64,000 nucleotides of DNA from Methylobacterium sp. (GCA_002928875.1 PERO01000003.1:124001-188000); one strand, 5' to 3'; shown: positions 35,956 to 44,821, numbered from the stretch's first letter. A program made the numbers and translations. The notes: generated from the letters alone by a model not told the origin.

Positions 35956-37437
35956 TCATCTTTTCACCTCCCATGTCGTCACCGGATTGCCGGCCTCGTC
36001 CTTGCCGTCCTTCAGCTGGATACCCATCGCCGCAAGTTCGTCGCGGATGCGATCGGATTCCGCCCAGTTTTTCGCGGCGCGAGCGGCAAGGCGGAGGGAA
36101 ATGAGGGAATCGATGTGCTGCTTGTCGAAAGCACGTTCAATCGCTCGCCGAACTCCAGATTTGTAGGGCCCTTCCTTTGCGAGGTTGAACCCGAGCAAAT
36201 CAAGTGCGGCCTTCAAACCGGCAAAGTCACTGGCCCGCGCCGTCTTGTGCAGTTCTGCAATCATCGCGGGAGTGTTGAGGTCGTCAGCCAAAGCGGAAAG
36301 CACGCCGGTCGGAACCTCACCGACCGGTTTGCCCTCAATGAGCTGAGACCAGTTATCGAGATGCATCTCCGCTTCTTTCGAGGCCTCAATGGTCCAATCA
36401 ATCGGTTGCGTATAGTGCGTCCGAAGCATTGCGAGACGCAGGACCTGTCCGTCCCACTTCCGCCCGCCGAATTTCTCCGTCGCCAGCAACTCGTTGATCG
36501 TCACGAAATTCCCGAGGCTCTTGGACATCTTCTGCCCTTCCACCTGCAGGAAGCCATTGTGCATCCAGATCGACGCCATCTTCTCGCTGCCGAAGGCGCA
36601 GCAGGATTGCGCAATCTCGTTCTCGTGATGCGGAAACACGAGGTCGACGCCGCCGCCATGGATGTCGAAGGTGTTCTTCGTGGGATCGTCGCAGGCGAGG
36701 CCGCCGCCGAACGGCTCCAGCAGCGTCGCCATCGACATGGCCGAGCACTCGATATGCCAGCCCGGACGGCCGAAGATCGAAACCGTGCCGCCGGATGCGC
36801 TGAAGCTCGCCTCCCAGCCGGGCTGGCCGGCCGAGGATTGCTTCCAGAGCACGAAATCGCCCGGATTGCGCTTGTGCGCCTCCACCGCGACGCGCGCGCC
36901 GGCCTCCTGCTCCTCGAGCTTGCGGTTCGAGAGCTGGCCGTAGCGCGGCATGGCCGTGACGGCGAACAGCACTTCCTTCCCCTCCGCGCCTTCCGCGACA
37001 TAGGCGAAGCCCTTGTCGAGCAGGCGCTGGGTAACCTCCAGCATGCCACGGATATGTTCTGTCGCGCGCGGCTGATGCGTGGGCTCAAGGCACCCCAGCG
37101 CCTTCACGTCCGCCTGGAACTGCGCGTTCGTGCCTTCCGTCACCTTGCGGATGGCCTCGTTCAGCGGCAGATCGGGGTAATCGCGCGCGGCGCGATCGTT
37201 GATCTTGTCGTCCACATCCGTGATGTTCCGGGTGTAGATGACGTGTTCCGCGCCATAGAGGTGCCGCAGCAGGCGGAACAGCACATCGAACACGATGACC
37301 GGTCGCGCATTGCCGATATGGGCGAAATCATAGACCGTGGGGCCGCAGACATACATGCGCACGCGCGCCGGATCGAGCGGCGCGAAGACTTCCTTCTTCC
37401 GCGTCAGCGTGTTGTAGAGCCGCAACTGGTTCGTCAT
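35956..37437 (-). CDS. cysS: cysteinyl-tRNA synthetase
   Basis: The 493-residue class I synthetase charges tRNA-Cys. It has [19 protein letters not shown] (zinc Cys31 and the HIGN form of HIGH at residues 40-43), the zinc-binding segments [14 protein letters not shown] and [10 protein letters not shown], and the KMSKS loop in [11 protein letters not shown]. Length is close to the usual 460-500. The 3' third of the gene (about 36090-36420) has a lower GC content than the rest (33/60 and 32/60 in two sampled lines, against 40/60 in a 5' line), which hints at recombination or relaxed constraint. It stands alone between repeat-bearing gaps. Confidence 0.95.
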   Translation of the reverse strand: MTNQLRLYNTLTRKKEVFAPLDPARVRMYVCGPTVYDFAHIGNARPVIVFDVLFRLLRHLYGAEHVIYTRNITDVDDKINDRAARDYPDLPLNEAIRKVTEGTNAQFQADVKALGCLEPTHQPRATEHIRGMLEVTQRLLDKGFAYVAEGAEGKEVLFAVTAMPRYGQLSNRKLEEQEAGARVAVEAHKRNPGDFVLWKQSSAGQPGWEASFSASGGTVSIFGRPGWHIECSAMSMATLLEPFGGGLACDDPTKNTFDIHGGGVDLVFPHHENEIAQSCCAFGSEKMASIWMHNGFLQVEGQKMSKSLGNFVTINELLATEKFGGRKWDGQVLRLAMLRTHYTQPIDWTIEASKEAEMHLDNWSQLIEGKPVGEVPTGVLSALADDLNTPAMIAELHKTARASDFAGLKAALDLLGFNLAKEGPYKSGVRRAIERAFDKQHIDSLISLRLAARAAKNWAESDRIRDELAAMGIQLKDGKDEAGNPVTTWEVKR

Positions 37438-37805
37438 GTCCCCTCACCCGGCCGGCCACAAGCCAGCCCGAAGCAGGCGCCGCCGGCGCTGGCTTTCTGT
37501 TCGTGAACCTTTCGGGTGAAGGAGGTAAACGAGAAGAGGCCAGCGCCGAAGGCTACTGGCCACAAATAATCGCGAAGATGGCGATCGATCCGCGTTTCAT
37601 GTCGCAAGTGATGCCTGAAACGCCGTTTCCGGTCAAGCTGGCGGATGGCTGGTGCCTTCTTTTGCTGTCCTTGCGCCGCGCGCAGGGCTCCCATGAGTCC
37701 GCGCGCCTTTCCTGCGGCGTGTTCCATCCGTTAACGGAACCTCAACATCTTCGGAATCAATCTGTCTATCCCAGGTTGCATTGCTTTTCCGGGAAGGGAC
37801 AGATC
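37438..37805. other. 368-base gap between cysS and a small secreted-protein gene
   Basis: Open frames run through on both strands but have no recognised motif, and the plus one merely extends the next gene upstream. Inverted segments CCGGCGCTGGC (near 37482) and GCCAGCGCCG (near 37541) could form a long-loop hairpin. AT-richer sequence at 37730-37795 probably carries the promoter of the gene at 37806. Nothing else was recognised. Confidence 0.35.
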
Positions 37806-38123
37806 ATGCGCAAACGTCTGAGCGTTTTCGCCTGCCTCGGCATGGCGCTGGTGGCGGTCGCCATCGCGGCAGGCTCGGGCAGCGAGAGCGAGGCCCGCCC
37901 CAAACCGCGCGATTTCGTGGTGGCCGGCTCGGACGGCTACGGCACGCAGGATTGCCTGCTGACGGGCGGCGATTGCGGTCGCATCGTCGCGGATGCGTGG
38001 TGCGAATCGAAGGGGTTCAAATCCGCCCTCGCCTATCGCAAGCTCGCATCCGACGAGATCACCGGCACGACGGCCGTGGCGAACAAGCCGGTCGACAGCT
38101 TCCTGATCTCCTGCCGGGAGTAA
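37806..38123 (+). CDS. small secreted cysteine-containing protein
   Basis: The 105-residue product has a signal peptide (MRKRLSVFACLGMALVAVAI) and a mature part with four cysteines in DCLLTGGDCGRIVADAWCESKG and ISCRE, which could make two disulfides. GAAGGGA lies just before the ATG. The pattern suggests a small periplasmic protein, but no family name is certain. A family 1 repeat follows the gene and separates it from convergent creA. Confidence 0.75.
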   Translation: MRKRLSVFACLGMALVAVAIAAGSGSESEARPKPRDFVVAGSDGYGTQDCLLTGGDCGRIVADAWCESKGFKSALAYRKLASDEITGTTAVANKPVDSFLISCRE

Positions 38124-38131
38124 TCGGCTCC

Positions 38132-38230
38132 GTGTCATCCCCGACGCCGAAGGCGAGCGGGGATCCATTCTATCCTCTGGGGCTCGCGCCTGAATTCCGC
38201 TCGAGGCTGACGCCTCGCCGGGCATGACAC
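38132..38230. repeat. palindromic intergenic repeat, family 1 (copy D)
   Basis: It begins GTGTCATCCCCGACGCCGAAG and ends CTCGCCGGGCATGACAC. The GAGCGGGGATCCATTC half is preserved, while the facing half (GAATTCCGCTCGAGG) is changed. It lies between two convergent genes, like copies B and C. Confidence 0.65.
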
Positions 38231-38242
38231 CGATGCGCGAGG

Positions 38243-38746
38243 TCAATCCTTGATCCAGTCGCCGCAGCGCGGTGCCTCGGCCTGCCCCCAGGGCATGATC
38301 GGCACGGTCGAGGTGGAATTCTTCGGGCTGCCGTCGATCAGCCGATCGGAATAAACCAGATAGACCAGCACGTTGCGCTTGGCATCGCAGCCGCGCACGA
38401 TCTGCATGCGCTTGAAGAGCAGCGAGCGCGACTGGCGGAACATCACCTCGCCCTGCTCGCTCTTCACCTTGAACTTGATCGGCCCGACCTGCCGGCAGGC
38501 GAGCGAGATGTCCGACACCTCCTCCGCGAGGCCGAGCCCGCCGGCGACGCCGCCCTTTTCCGGCACGGTGTAATGGCAGGCGACGCCCTCGATATCGGGA
38601 TCATCGATCGCATAGGTCGCGAGCTTGTCGTCCCAGGTCAGCAGCCGGAAGACGGTGGATTTCTTGAAGATGAGATCGGGCGATTGCGCGAAGGCCGGTG
38701 TCAGCGAGAGGCCGGCCAACACGGCGGCGACGAGAAGGCGGATCAT
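38243..38746 (-). CDS. CreA-family secreted protein
   Basis: The 167-residue protein has a signal peptide (MIRLLVAAVLAGLSLTPAFA) and the CreA core: VFRLLTWDDKLATYAIDDPDIEGVACHYT (key part DDPDIEGVACHYT), DISLACRQVGPI, and SLLFKRMQIVRGCDAKRNVLVYLVYSD. CreA proteins are small periplasmic proteins of unknown function, found next to creBCD in E. coli but here without those genes. GGGAGAT precedes the start. It lies downstream of the aromatic cluster but on its own. Confidence 0.88.
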   Translation of the reverse strand: MIRLLVAAVLAGLSLTPAFAQSPDLIFKKSTVFRLLTWDDKLATYAIDDPDIEGVACHYTVPEKGGVAGGLGLAEEVSDISLACRQVGPIKFKVKSEQGEVMFRQSRSLLFKRMQIVRGCDAKRNVLVYLVYSDRLIDGSPKNSTSTVPIMPWGQAEAPRCGDWIKD

Positions 38747-38813
38747 GCGGCATCTCCCGGAACAATTCTGGCCGATCTGGCCGTCCATGAGATGCGCATG
38801 CGATCACGGCTTT

Positions 38814-39017
38814 TCAATCCGCTTTCGGCACGGCCCTTGCGGCGGCGATCGCCTGTTCGAGCACGGCGTGGTCGCCGATATGGTTCGCGAGCAGCAGCAC
38901 CAGCCGCGCATCGAGCGCCGCAGCCTCCTCCGGCGAGAGCCCGCGCCTCGCCTCGATCAACTGGCGAAAGGCGCGATCAGGATCGGCAAAGCGGTTGTCG
39001 GTGACGAGATCCGCCAT
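38814..39017 (-). CDS. DUF2783-type small protein
   Basis: The 67-residue protein is mostly helical and acidic (LTDNRFADPDRAFRQLIEAR-like, then GLSPEEAAALDARLVLLLAN). It fits the DUF2783 family, which typically sits next to FAD aromatic hydroxylases. The ATG at 39017 shares one base with the hydroxylase stop (TGATG); a GTG at 39020 is an alternative. The coupling argues that it is made in step with the hydroxylase and may be a small partner or stabilising subunit. Its function has not been established as far as I know. Confidence 0.8.
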   Translation of the reverse strand: MADLVTDNRFADPDRAFRQLIEARRGLSPEEAAALDARLVLLLANHIGDHAVLEQAIAAARAVPKAD

Positions 39018-40585
39018 CACGCGGCCTCCCCGCTTTTTCCCCGCGCCCGGCGCAGGGCGGCCCGGATCGCGCCTTTCTCGGCATGCCGGAAGCGCGCCGC
39101 GACATGCCCGTCCGGCCGGATCAGATAGGCGCCGCCGGGCGAAAGCCCGAAGCGCTCGGACACGGCCGCATTGGTCCCGAGAACCGCCACGCCCGGCGGC
39201 GCGAGCCGGGCTGTTGCCTCATCCGCCACCAGAATCGTGAAATCGCGACCGAGACATTCGCTGAGATAGCCCTCGCCATAGGGCGCATCCGGGATGGGCG
39301 CGCCGGGCGCGGGACCGCATTCCCATTCGGCGTCATCGGCGGTGGAAAGCGGGCTCGTGGCATAGGCCGTGGGCATGGAAAGGCGGCCGGAATTCACCAT
39401 GCGCTTCGCAAATCCGTGGTTTGCGGCCAAGGCGAGCGCGGCATCGCGCAAGACGCGTTCCGCCTCGCTCTGCGGCGCGATGAAATCGGTCGAGCGGGTG
39501 GAATGCGCGATGTTCTCATTGGCCGCTTCGCCGCGTTCGAGATCATACGTATCGAGCAGGCTTTCCGGGCTGTCGCCATCAAGCACGGCCGCGAGTTTCC
39601 AGGCGAGGTTCTCGGCATCCTGCACGCCGGAATTCGCGCCGCGTGCGCCGAAGGGCGAGACCTGATGCGCGGCATCGCCCGCGAAGATCACCCTGTTATG
39701 CCGGAAACGCTCCAGCCGGAGGCAGCGGAAGCGGTAGATCGACACCCATTCCAGCGAAAAATCGGAGTGCCCGAGCATGGCTTCGATGCGCGGCCGCACG
39801 CGCTCCGGCTGCTTCTCGAGATGGGCATCGGCGCTGGCCGGGAGTTGCAGGTCGATCCGCCAGATGTTGTTGGGCTGGCGATGCAAAAGCGCCGATCCGC
39901 CGGGATGGAAGGGCGGATCGAACCAGAACCAGCGCTCTGTGGGGAAATCACCCATCATCTTCACATCGGCGATGAGGAATTGCTCCTCGAAGACCTCGCC
40001 GGGAAAATCGAGCCCGAGCATGGCGCGCGTCGGCGACCGCGCGCCATCGCAGGCGACGACATGGTCGGCGTTGAGGCGATAGGCGCCATCGGGCGTCTCG
40101 ATGGTGAGGCGCACGCCATCGTTCTGCGGTTCGATGCCCGAAACGCGGTTCTTCCATCTGAGATCGACGCCAACCTCCAGCGCGCGATCCACCAGAGCCT
40201 TCTCCACCACGAATTGCTGGATGTTGATGAAGGCCGGCATCTTGTGCCCGTCCTCGGGCAAGAGGTCGAAGCTGTAGAGCAGCTTATCCCGCTGGAAGAC
40301 CTTGCCTTTCTTCCAGGAGACACCTTCGGCCACCAGCGGCCCGGCGACACCCAGGCGATCGAAGATCTCCAGCGTCTTCTTCGCAAAGCAGATCGCGCGG
40401 CTCCCCTCGCCGATGCGGTCGGAATCGTCGAGCAGCACCGGCGCATGGCCGCGCAAGGCGAGGTCGATCGCCAGGCTCAACCCAACCGGCCCCGCACCAA
40501 TGATAACCACGCGATGCCGCGCCGGGGTGGCGCGGGCCTGGTCCGGCGAGGGCGTGTAAGCGAAGGTGGCGTAGGGCTGTTGCAT
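39017..40585 (-). CDS. FAD-dependent aromatic hydroxylase (MhpA-like)
   Basis: The 522-residue protein is a group A flavin monooxygenase. It has the dinucleotide fold VVIIGAGPVGLSLAIDLALRG, the DG motif ACDGARSPTRAMLGL, and the second FAD motif VIFAGDAAHQVSPFGARGANSG, followed by a C-terminal thioredoxin-like domain. Closest in layout are 3-(3-hydroxyphenyl)propionate and resorcinol-type hydroxylases that use NAD(P)H and oxygen to hydroxylate a phenol. The start at 40585 (MQQPYATFAYTP) suits the family; an extension to 40612 is unlikely. It lies 5 bases after the MBL gene and is coupled to DUF2783. The substrate cannot be named. Confidence 0.88.
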   Translation of the reverse strand: MQQPYATFAYTPSPDQARATPARHRVVIIGAGPVGLSLAIDLALRGHAPVLLDDSDRIGEGSRAICFAKKTLEIFDRLGVAGPLVAEGVSWKKGKVFQRDKLLYSFDLLPEDGHKMPAFINIQQFVVEKALVDRALEVGVDLRWKNRVSGIEPQNDGVRLTIETPDGAYRLNADHVVACDGARSPTRAMLGLDFPGEVFEEQFLIADVKMMGDFPTERWFWFDPPFHPGGSALLHRQPNNIWRIDLQLPASADAHLEKQPERVRPRIEAMLGHSDFSLEWVSIYRFRCLRLERFRHNRVIFAGDAAHQVSPFGARGANSGVQDAENLAWKLAAVLDGDSPESLLDTYDLERGEAANENIAHSTRSTDFIAPQSEAERVLRDAALALAANHGFAKRMVNSGRLSMPTAYATSPLSTADDAEWECGPAPGAPIPDAPYGEGYLSECLGRDFTILVADEATARLAPPGVAVLGTNAAVSERFGLSPGGAYLIRPDGHVAARFRHAEKGAIRAALRRARGKSGEAA

Positions 40586-40590
40586 AATCC

Positions 40591-41514
40591 TCACCCCTGC
40601 AAGGCCGCCCACATCGCGCGGTCGCGCTCGGCGGTCCAGATCACGGGATGGGCGATGCCGCGCGCCTCGTCATAGGCGCGCGAGACGTTGAAGGGCAGGC
40701 AATGCTCGTAGATGGCGTAGGAACCGAAGGGACCGTCCATCGCTGCGCGCACCGCCTTGAAGGCGGTTTTCAAGTCGTCGCCGCGCGCCACGGAGGCTTT
40801 TACCGTGCCATAGAGCGTTTCGAGGAAATCCGTCGTGCCGGAGATCGCGGCCTTCACCTTGTCGCGACCCGTGAGCGCATCGCCGCGCCCCGGCACCAGC
40901 GCGATCGGGTCATAGGCCGCGAGGCGCTGAAGCGTCTCCGGCCAGTCGGTGAAATGCGCGTCGCCGCAATAGCAGGCGGATTTGTATTCCACGAGATCGC
41001 CCGAGAACATCACGCCGGCATCCGGCACCCAGGCTATCGTATCGCCCGCTGTGTGCCCGCGGCCGAGATGGCGGATGCGCACCTCGCGGCTCCCCAGCCA
41101 CACGCTCATTTCCGTGGCGAAGGTCACGTCAGGCCAGGTGAGGCCGGGAATGGTCTCCTGCCCGCGAAAGAGGCGCGGAAACCGGCCGATTTCGCTCGCC
41201 ATATCCTCGGCGCCACGCTCCACGATGAGATCGCGCGTCGCGTCGGATGCGAGGATCATCTTCGCGTCGCGATAGGCCGAGGCGCCGAGCACGCGCACCG
41301 CATGATAATGCGAGAGCAGCACATGGGTGATCGGCTTGTCGGTGACCGAACGCACGCGATCGATCACGGCCTGCGCCATGGCCGGGGTCGCCTGCGCATC
41401 GACGATCAGCACGCCGTCGTCGCCGATGATGACGCCCGTATTGGGGTCGCCCTCGGCGGTAAACGCGTAAAGACCCTCGCCGATCTTGGCGAAGGTGATG
41501 GTCTTCTCCGCCAT
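40591..41514 (-). CDS. metallo-beta-lactamase-fold protein with altered metal site
   Basis: The 307-residue protein has the MBL fold, but its main motif is SHYHAVRVLG where active members have HxHxDH. Counting from Met1, His69, His71 and His154 (GHTAGD) remain, along with Asp173 (MFSGDLV). The Asp and His normally at positions 73 and 74 are Val and Arg, and the last metal His (PGHG) is Arg210 in VPGRGDAL. One metal site may persist while the second appears lost. Such proteins occur with aromatic catabolic genes. It starts 62 bases after the FAH-family gene, in the same transcription unit. Confidence 0.85.
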   Translation of the reverse strand: MAEKTITFAKIGEGLYAFTAEGDPNTGVIIGDDGVLIVDAQATPAMAQAVIDRVRSVTDKPITHVLLSHYHAVRVLGASAYRDAKMILASDATRDLIVERGAEDMASEIGRFPRLFRGQETIPGLTWPDVTFATEMSVWLGSREVRIRHLGRGHTAGDTIAWVPDAGVMFSGDLVEYKSACYCGDAHFTDWPETLQRLAAYDPIALVPGRGDALTGRDKVKAAISGTTDFLETLYGTVKASVARGDDLKTAFKAVRAAMDGPFGSYAIYEHCLPFNVSRAYDEARGIAHPVIWTAERDRAMWAALQG

Positions 41515-41576
41515 GTCGTTGACGGAGGCGAAACCGGATGTGCTCAAGACAATCACGCTCCTCGTTATGGTCCGCG

Positions 41577-42587
41577 TCAGGCGACGGGTTCGATGCGGTT
41601 CTCGATGGCGCCGAAGATCGAATGGCCCTTCTGGTCGCGCATCTCGATCCGCACGGTGTCACCGAAGGCCAGGAATGGCGTTTTCGGCGCACCGTCGCGG
41701 ATGGTTTCGACCATGCGCAACTCGGCGATGCAGGAATAGCCGCGCCCGCCGCTTTTGATCGGGCGGCCGGGCGAGCCATCGGGATCGCGGTTCGACACGG
41801 TGCCGGAACCGACGATCGTGCCGGCCGAGAGCGGTCGCGTCTTGGCCGCATGGGCGATCAGCGTGCCGAAATCGAAGGTCATCTCCTCGCCCGCTTCCGG
41901 CTTGCCGAAGGGCTGGCCATTGATGCCGGTGAGGAGCGGCAGATGGAGCTTGCCGTCCTTCCAGGCGCTGCCCAATTCGTCGGGCGTGACCGCGACCGGC
42001 GAGAACGCGCTCGGCGGCTTCGATTGCAGGAAGCCGAACCCCTTCGCGAGTTCGGCCGGGATGAGGTTGCGCAGCGAGACGTCATTCACGAGCATCACGA
42101 GGCGGATCGCCGCGAGGCCCTGCTCGCGCGTCGCGCCCGCCGGCACGTCGCCGGTGATGACGGCGATCTCGGCCTCGCAATCGATGCCGTAATCCTCCGA
42201 GGCGACCCGCACGGGGTCACGCGGGCCGATATTGGCATCCGACGTGCCCTGATACATCAGCGGATCGGTCCAGAAGCTTTCGGGCAGCTCGGCGCCGCGC
42301 GCCTTCCGGACCAATTCGACATGGTTCACATAGGCCGAGCCATCCACCCACTGGTAGGCGCGCGGCAGCGGGCTCGCGCAATCATGCTCGTGGAAGCGGA
42401 AAGCCGGCACCGAGCCATGCTCCAGCCCTTCCGCGAGATCGGCCAGCGCAGCGGCGAACAGGTCCCAACGGTCGAGCGCGGCCTGCAGGGTCGGCGCGAT
42501 GTGAGTCGCATCCGTCGCGCGGGTCAGGTCGTTCGAGACGACGACCAGACGGCCGTCGCGGCCGGTTTTCAACGAGGCGAGCTTCAT
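41577..42587 (-). CDS. fumarylacetoacetate hydrolase-family protein
   Basis: The 336-residue protein has the FAH fold. Metal-binding residues lie in DYGIDCEAEIAVITGD and in LVNDVSLRNLIPAELAKGFG, and SAGTIVGSGTVSNRD and KPPSAFSPVAVTPDELG are typical. FAH-family enzymes cleave C-C bonds in fumarylacetoacetate, maleylpyruvate and similar ring-cleavage products, or decarboxylate them. It is the first gene of the minus-strand cluster, with GGAAGG before its start, and is divergent from the TRAP binding protein. It implies that a ring-cleavage product is its substrate, although no dioxygenase gene is nearby. Confidence 0.88.
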   Translation of the reverse strand: MKLASLKTGRDGRLVVVSNDLTRATDATHIAPTLQAALDRWDLFAAALADLAEGLEHGSVPAFRFHEHDCASPLPRAYQWVDGSAYVNHVELVRKARGAELPESFWTDPLMYQGTSDANIGPRDPVRVASEDYGIDCEAEIAVITGDVPAGATREQGLAAIRLVMLVNDVSLRNLIPAELAKGFGFLQSKPPSAFSPVAVTPDELGSAWKDGKLHLPLLTGINGQPFGKPEAGEEMTFDFGTLIAHAAKTRPLSAGTIVGSGTVSNRDPDGSPGRPIKSGGRGYSCIAELRMVETIRDGAPKTPFLAFGDTVRIEMRDQKGHSIFGAIENRIEPVA

Positions 42588-42833
42588 GCGGCGTTCCTTC
42601 CCTGCGGCGGCATCCGAACGGCCGCTCTGGCGCGATCATGGCCTCCGGCGAGACGGGCGGGAAGGGTGAAGCCGAATTTTCTCATGCAAAAGAACCTGCA
42701 AAAATGCCCGTGCCGGGCGCGAAGGACGTGACGCGGCGGAAGCCCTGTGCAATCCTGCGCGTGCGGCACCATAAAGCGGATTGAACGCCAGACAAGTTTC
42801 GTCCGCAACTATTTTTCGAGAAGGCGGGACACC
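42588..42833. promoter_or_regulatory. divergent control region of the aromatic cluster
   Basis: The 246 bases between the FAH-family gene and the TRAP binding-protein gene should carry both promoters. A direct repeat TGCAAAA...TGCAAAA (42685-42691 and 42697-42703, 12-base spacing) could be an activator or repressor site. No perfect operator palindrome was found. Confidence 0.35.
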
Positions 42834-43940
42834 ATGGAGCGGAAGACCATGCGGCGCAGGGAGATGCTGCTTTCGGGCCTGGCGGGAGGCGCCGCGGCGA
42901 CCACCCTCGCCAAACCGGCCATCGCACAGAGCCTTCCGGAGGTGAAGTGGCGCCTCACCTCGAGCTTCCCCAGGCAGCTCGACACCATTTTCGGTACCGC
43001 GCAGCAACTCGCGAAACTCGTGAGCGAGGCGACCGACGGCAAGTTCCAGATCCAGGCCTTCTCGGCCGGCGAGATCGTGCCGGGCTTGCAGGCGCTCGAC
43101 GCCGTGACCTCCGGCGCGATCGAGTGCTGCCACACGCCGACCTATTTCTACGTGGGCAAGGAGCCCGCGCTCGGCCTCGGCACTGGCCTGCCCTTCGGCC
43201 CCAACGCCCGCCAGCAGCACAGCTGGTGGCATTTCGGCGGCGGCGAGAAGATCGTCAACGAGGCGCTCGCGAAGTTCAACGCCATCTCCTTCCCCGCCGG
43301 CAATTCCGGCACGCAGATGGGCGGCTGGTTCCGCAAGGAAATCACCTCGCTGGAAGACCTGAAGGGGCTGAAATTCCGCATCGGCGGCACGGGCGGCGCG
43401 ATTCTCGCCCGCCTCGGAGTCGTGCCGCAGCAGATCGCGCCGGGCGACATCTACCCCGCGCTCGAGAAGGGCACGCTCGACGCGGTGGAATTCGTCGGTC
43501 CCTACGACGACGAGAAGCTCGGCTTCAACAAGGTCGCGAAATACTACTACTATCCCGGCTTCTGGGAGGGCGGCGCCATGCTGCACCTCTGCGTGAACCT
43601 CGAGCAGTGGAACCGCCTGCCGAAATTCTACCAGTCGGTGGTGATGCAGGCCTGCGAGAGCGCCAACAACTGGATGCTCGCGAAATACGATTCCGTGAAC
43701 GCGCCCGCGCTGAAGCGCCTCTTGTCGCGCGGCACGGAATTGCGCGCCTTCCCGCTGCCGGTGATGGATGCGGCCTACGACGCCGCGAAGCAGGTCTATG
43801 CCGATTTCGCCGCCCAGAGCCCGCTCTTCGCGAAGGGGCTCGAAAGCGTCAACGCCTATCTCGGCGAGGTCCTGCCCTGGTGGAAGATCGGCGAATATTC
43901 CTACGACACCATCAACATCCGCCAACGGGAGCGCGGCTGA
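42834..43940 (+). CDS. TRAP-transporter substrate-binding protein (DctP type)
   Basis: The 368-residue protein carries a twin-arginine-like signal peptide (MERKTMRRREMLLSGLAGG, cleavage near AIAQ) and the DctP fold: VKWRLTSSFPRQLDTIFG, GGWFRKEITSLEDLKGLKFRIG, and a C-terminal WWKIGEYSYDTINIRQRERG. The LKGLKFRIGGTGG block holds the arginine that binds a carboxylate in this family. The region resembles binding proteins for monocarboxylates such as 2-oxo acids. No DctQ or DctM gene lies in the window, so the membrane partner must be elsewhere. It is divergent from the catabolic genes, hence probably imports their substrate. Confidence 0.88.
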   Translation: MERKTMRRREMLLSGLAGGAAATTLAKPAIAQSLPEVKWRLTSSFPRQLDTIFGTAQQLAKLVSEATDGKFQIQAFSAGEIVPGLQALDAVTSGAIECCHTPTYFYVGKEPALGLGTGLPFGPNARQQHSWWHFGGGEKIVNEALAKFNAISFPAGNSGTQMGGWFRKEITSLEDLKGLKFRIGGTGGAILARLGVVPQQIAPGDIYPALEKGTLDAVEFVGPYDDEKLGFNKVAKYYYYPGFWEGGAMLHLCVNLEQWNRLPKFYQSVVMQACESANNWMLAKYDSVNAPALKRLLSRGTELRAFPLPVMDAAYDAAKQVYADFAAQSPLFAKGLESVNAYLGEVLPWWKIGEYSYDTINIRQRERG

Positions 43941-43979
43941 ACCCGCGCCCCTGCCGCAACATCCGCCAACGGGAGCGCG
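43914..43979. repeat. 22-bp direct repeat around the end of the TRAP binding-protein gene
   Basis: Identical 22-base copies lie at 43914-43935 and 43958-43979, starting AACATCCGCC and ending GGGAGCGCG. The first encodes the last residues of the protein (NIRQRERG), the second lies beyond the stop. This looks like a short duplication. Confidence 0.85.
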
Positions 43980-44161
43980 ATAACAGCCCCGGTGACGAGG
44001 GGCTTCTGGCGGCATCTGCGCGGCCGGCAGGCGCGCGGCAACCATAATCCCTTGCGGCCCAAGGGGTTAATGCCTTTCATGTTGCATTGCACACAAGAAA
44101 GTGAGACGATGCGGGTTGGCGAGGCATGCCCCATGCCCGGCCGTTCACAAAGGCGTCAGCG

Positions 44162-44665
44162 ATGGATTCCCTGTCGGAGAACCGCAATCCGGCGACCACG
44201 GAGGGTGAAGTGCTGGAACTCGAGGGGTTCCTGCCTTACCGGCTCAACGTGCTGGCGACGCTCGTGAGCCAGAGCCTCGCGCGCGTCTATGGCGAGCGTT
44301 TCGGCATTTCCATTCCGGAATGGCGCATTCTCGCGACGCTCGGCCAGTTCCCGGAAATGACCGCGCGCGAGATCGGTCAGCATTCGCGCATGCACAAGAC
44401 GACCGTGAGCCGCGCGGTCTCGGCGCTGGAAAAGCGCGAGCTTGTCGCGCGCCGCCCCAACCGGCAGGACATGCGCGAGGCCTTCCTGGCGATGACCCCG
44501 CAGGGCCAGGCGATCTATGCCGAAATCGTGCCGCTGGCGCGCAGTTTCGCGCAGGATCTCACGCGGAACATCAGGCCGGAGGATCTCGCGGTGCTCGACC
44601 GCGTGCTGTCGCAGCTGATGGGCTGTCTGAAGAACGCGTCGATCGACCCGTCGGACGAACTCTGA
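44162..44665 (+). CDS. MarR-family transcriptional regulator
   Basis: The 167-residue protein has a winged helix with EWRILATLGQFPEMTAREIGQHSRMHKTTVSRAVSALEKREL-type order (recognition helix MHKTTVSRAVSALEKR; wing RRPNRQDMREAFLAMTPQG). MarR proteins repress target promoters as dimers and release on binding phenolic or CoA ligands. It follows the TRAP binding-protein gene on the same strand after 221 bases, next to the aromatic cluster, and is the natural candidate regulator. A TTGCATTGCA motif at 44082-44091, about 70 bases upstream, could be part of its own operator. The start at 44162 suits the family. Confidence 0.9.
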   Translation: MDSLSENRNPATTEGEVLELEGFLPYRLNVLATLVSQSLARVYGERFGISIPEWRILATLGQFPEMTAREIGQHSRMHKTTVSRAVSALEKRELVARRPNRQDMREAFLAMTPQGQAIYAEIVPLARSFAQDLTRNIRPEDLAVLDRVLSQLMGCLKNASIDPSDEL

Positions 44666-44821
44666 AGCGCTGCTTCGCTCGCGCATCGGCCCACCCGGGC
44701 GTGATTTGCATTTGGCGTGGGGAAACGCTACCCCCGCCTTGCTCGCTTCACAATCGGGCCGTAACGCTGTTCTTCCTACCAGAATCAACCGGTTTCGCCG
44801 GTTTTGAAGGCCAAAGGCTTG

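Noticed and set aside
37503-37805. Upstream in-frame extension of the small secreted protein at 37806
   Set aside because: It would bury the signal peptide in the middle of the protein, and the ATG at 37806 has its own ribosome binding site.
44049-44067. CCCTTG/CAAGGG inverted repeat after the TRAP binding-protein gene as a terminator
   Set aside because: Stem of only six bases and no T run; too weak to call.
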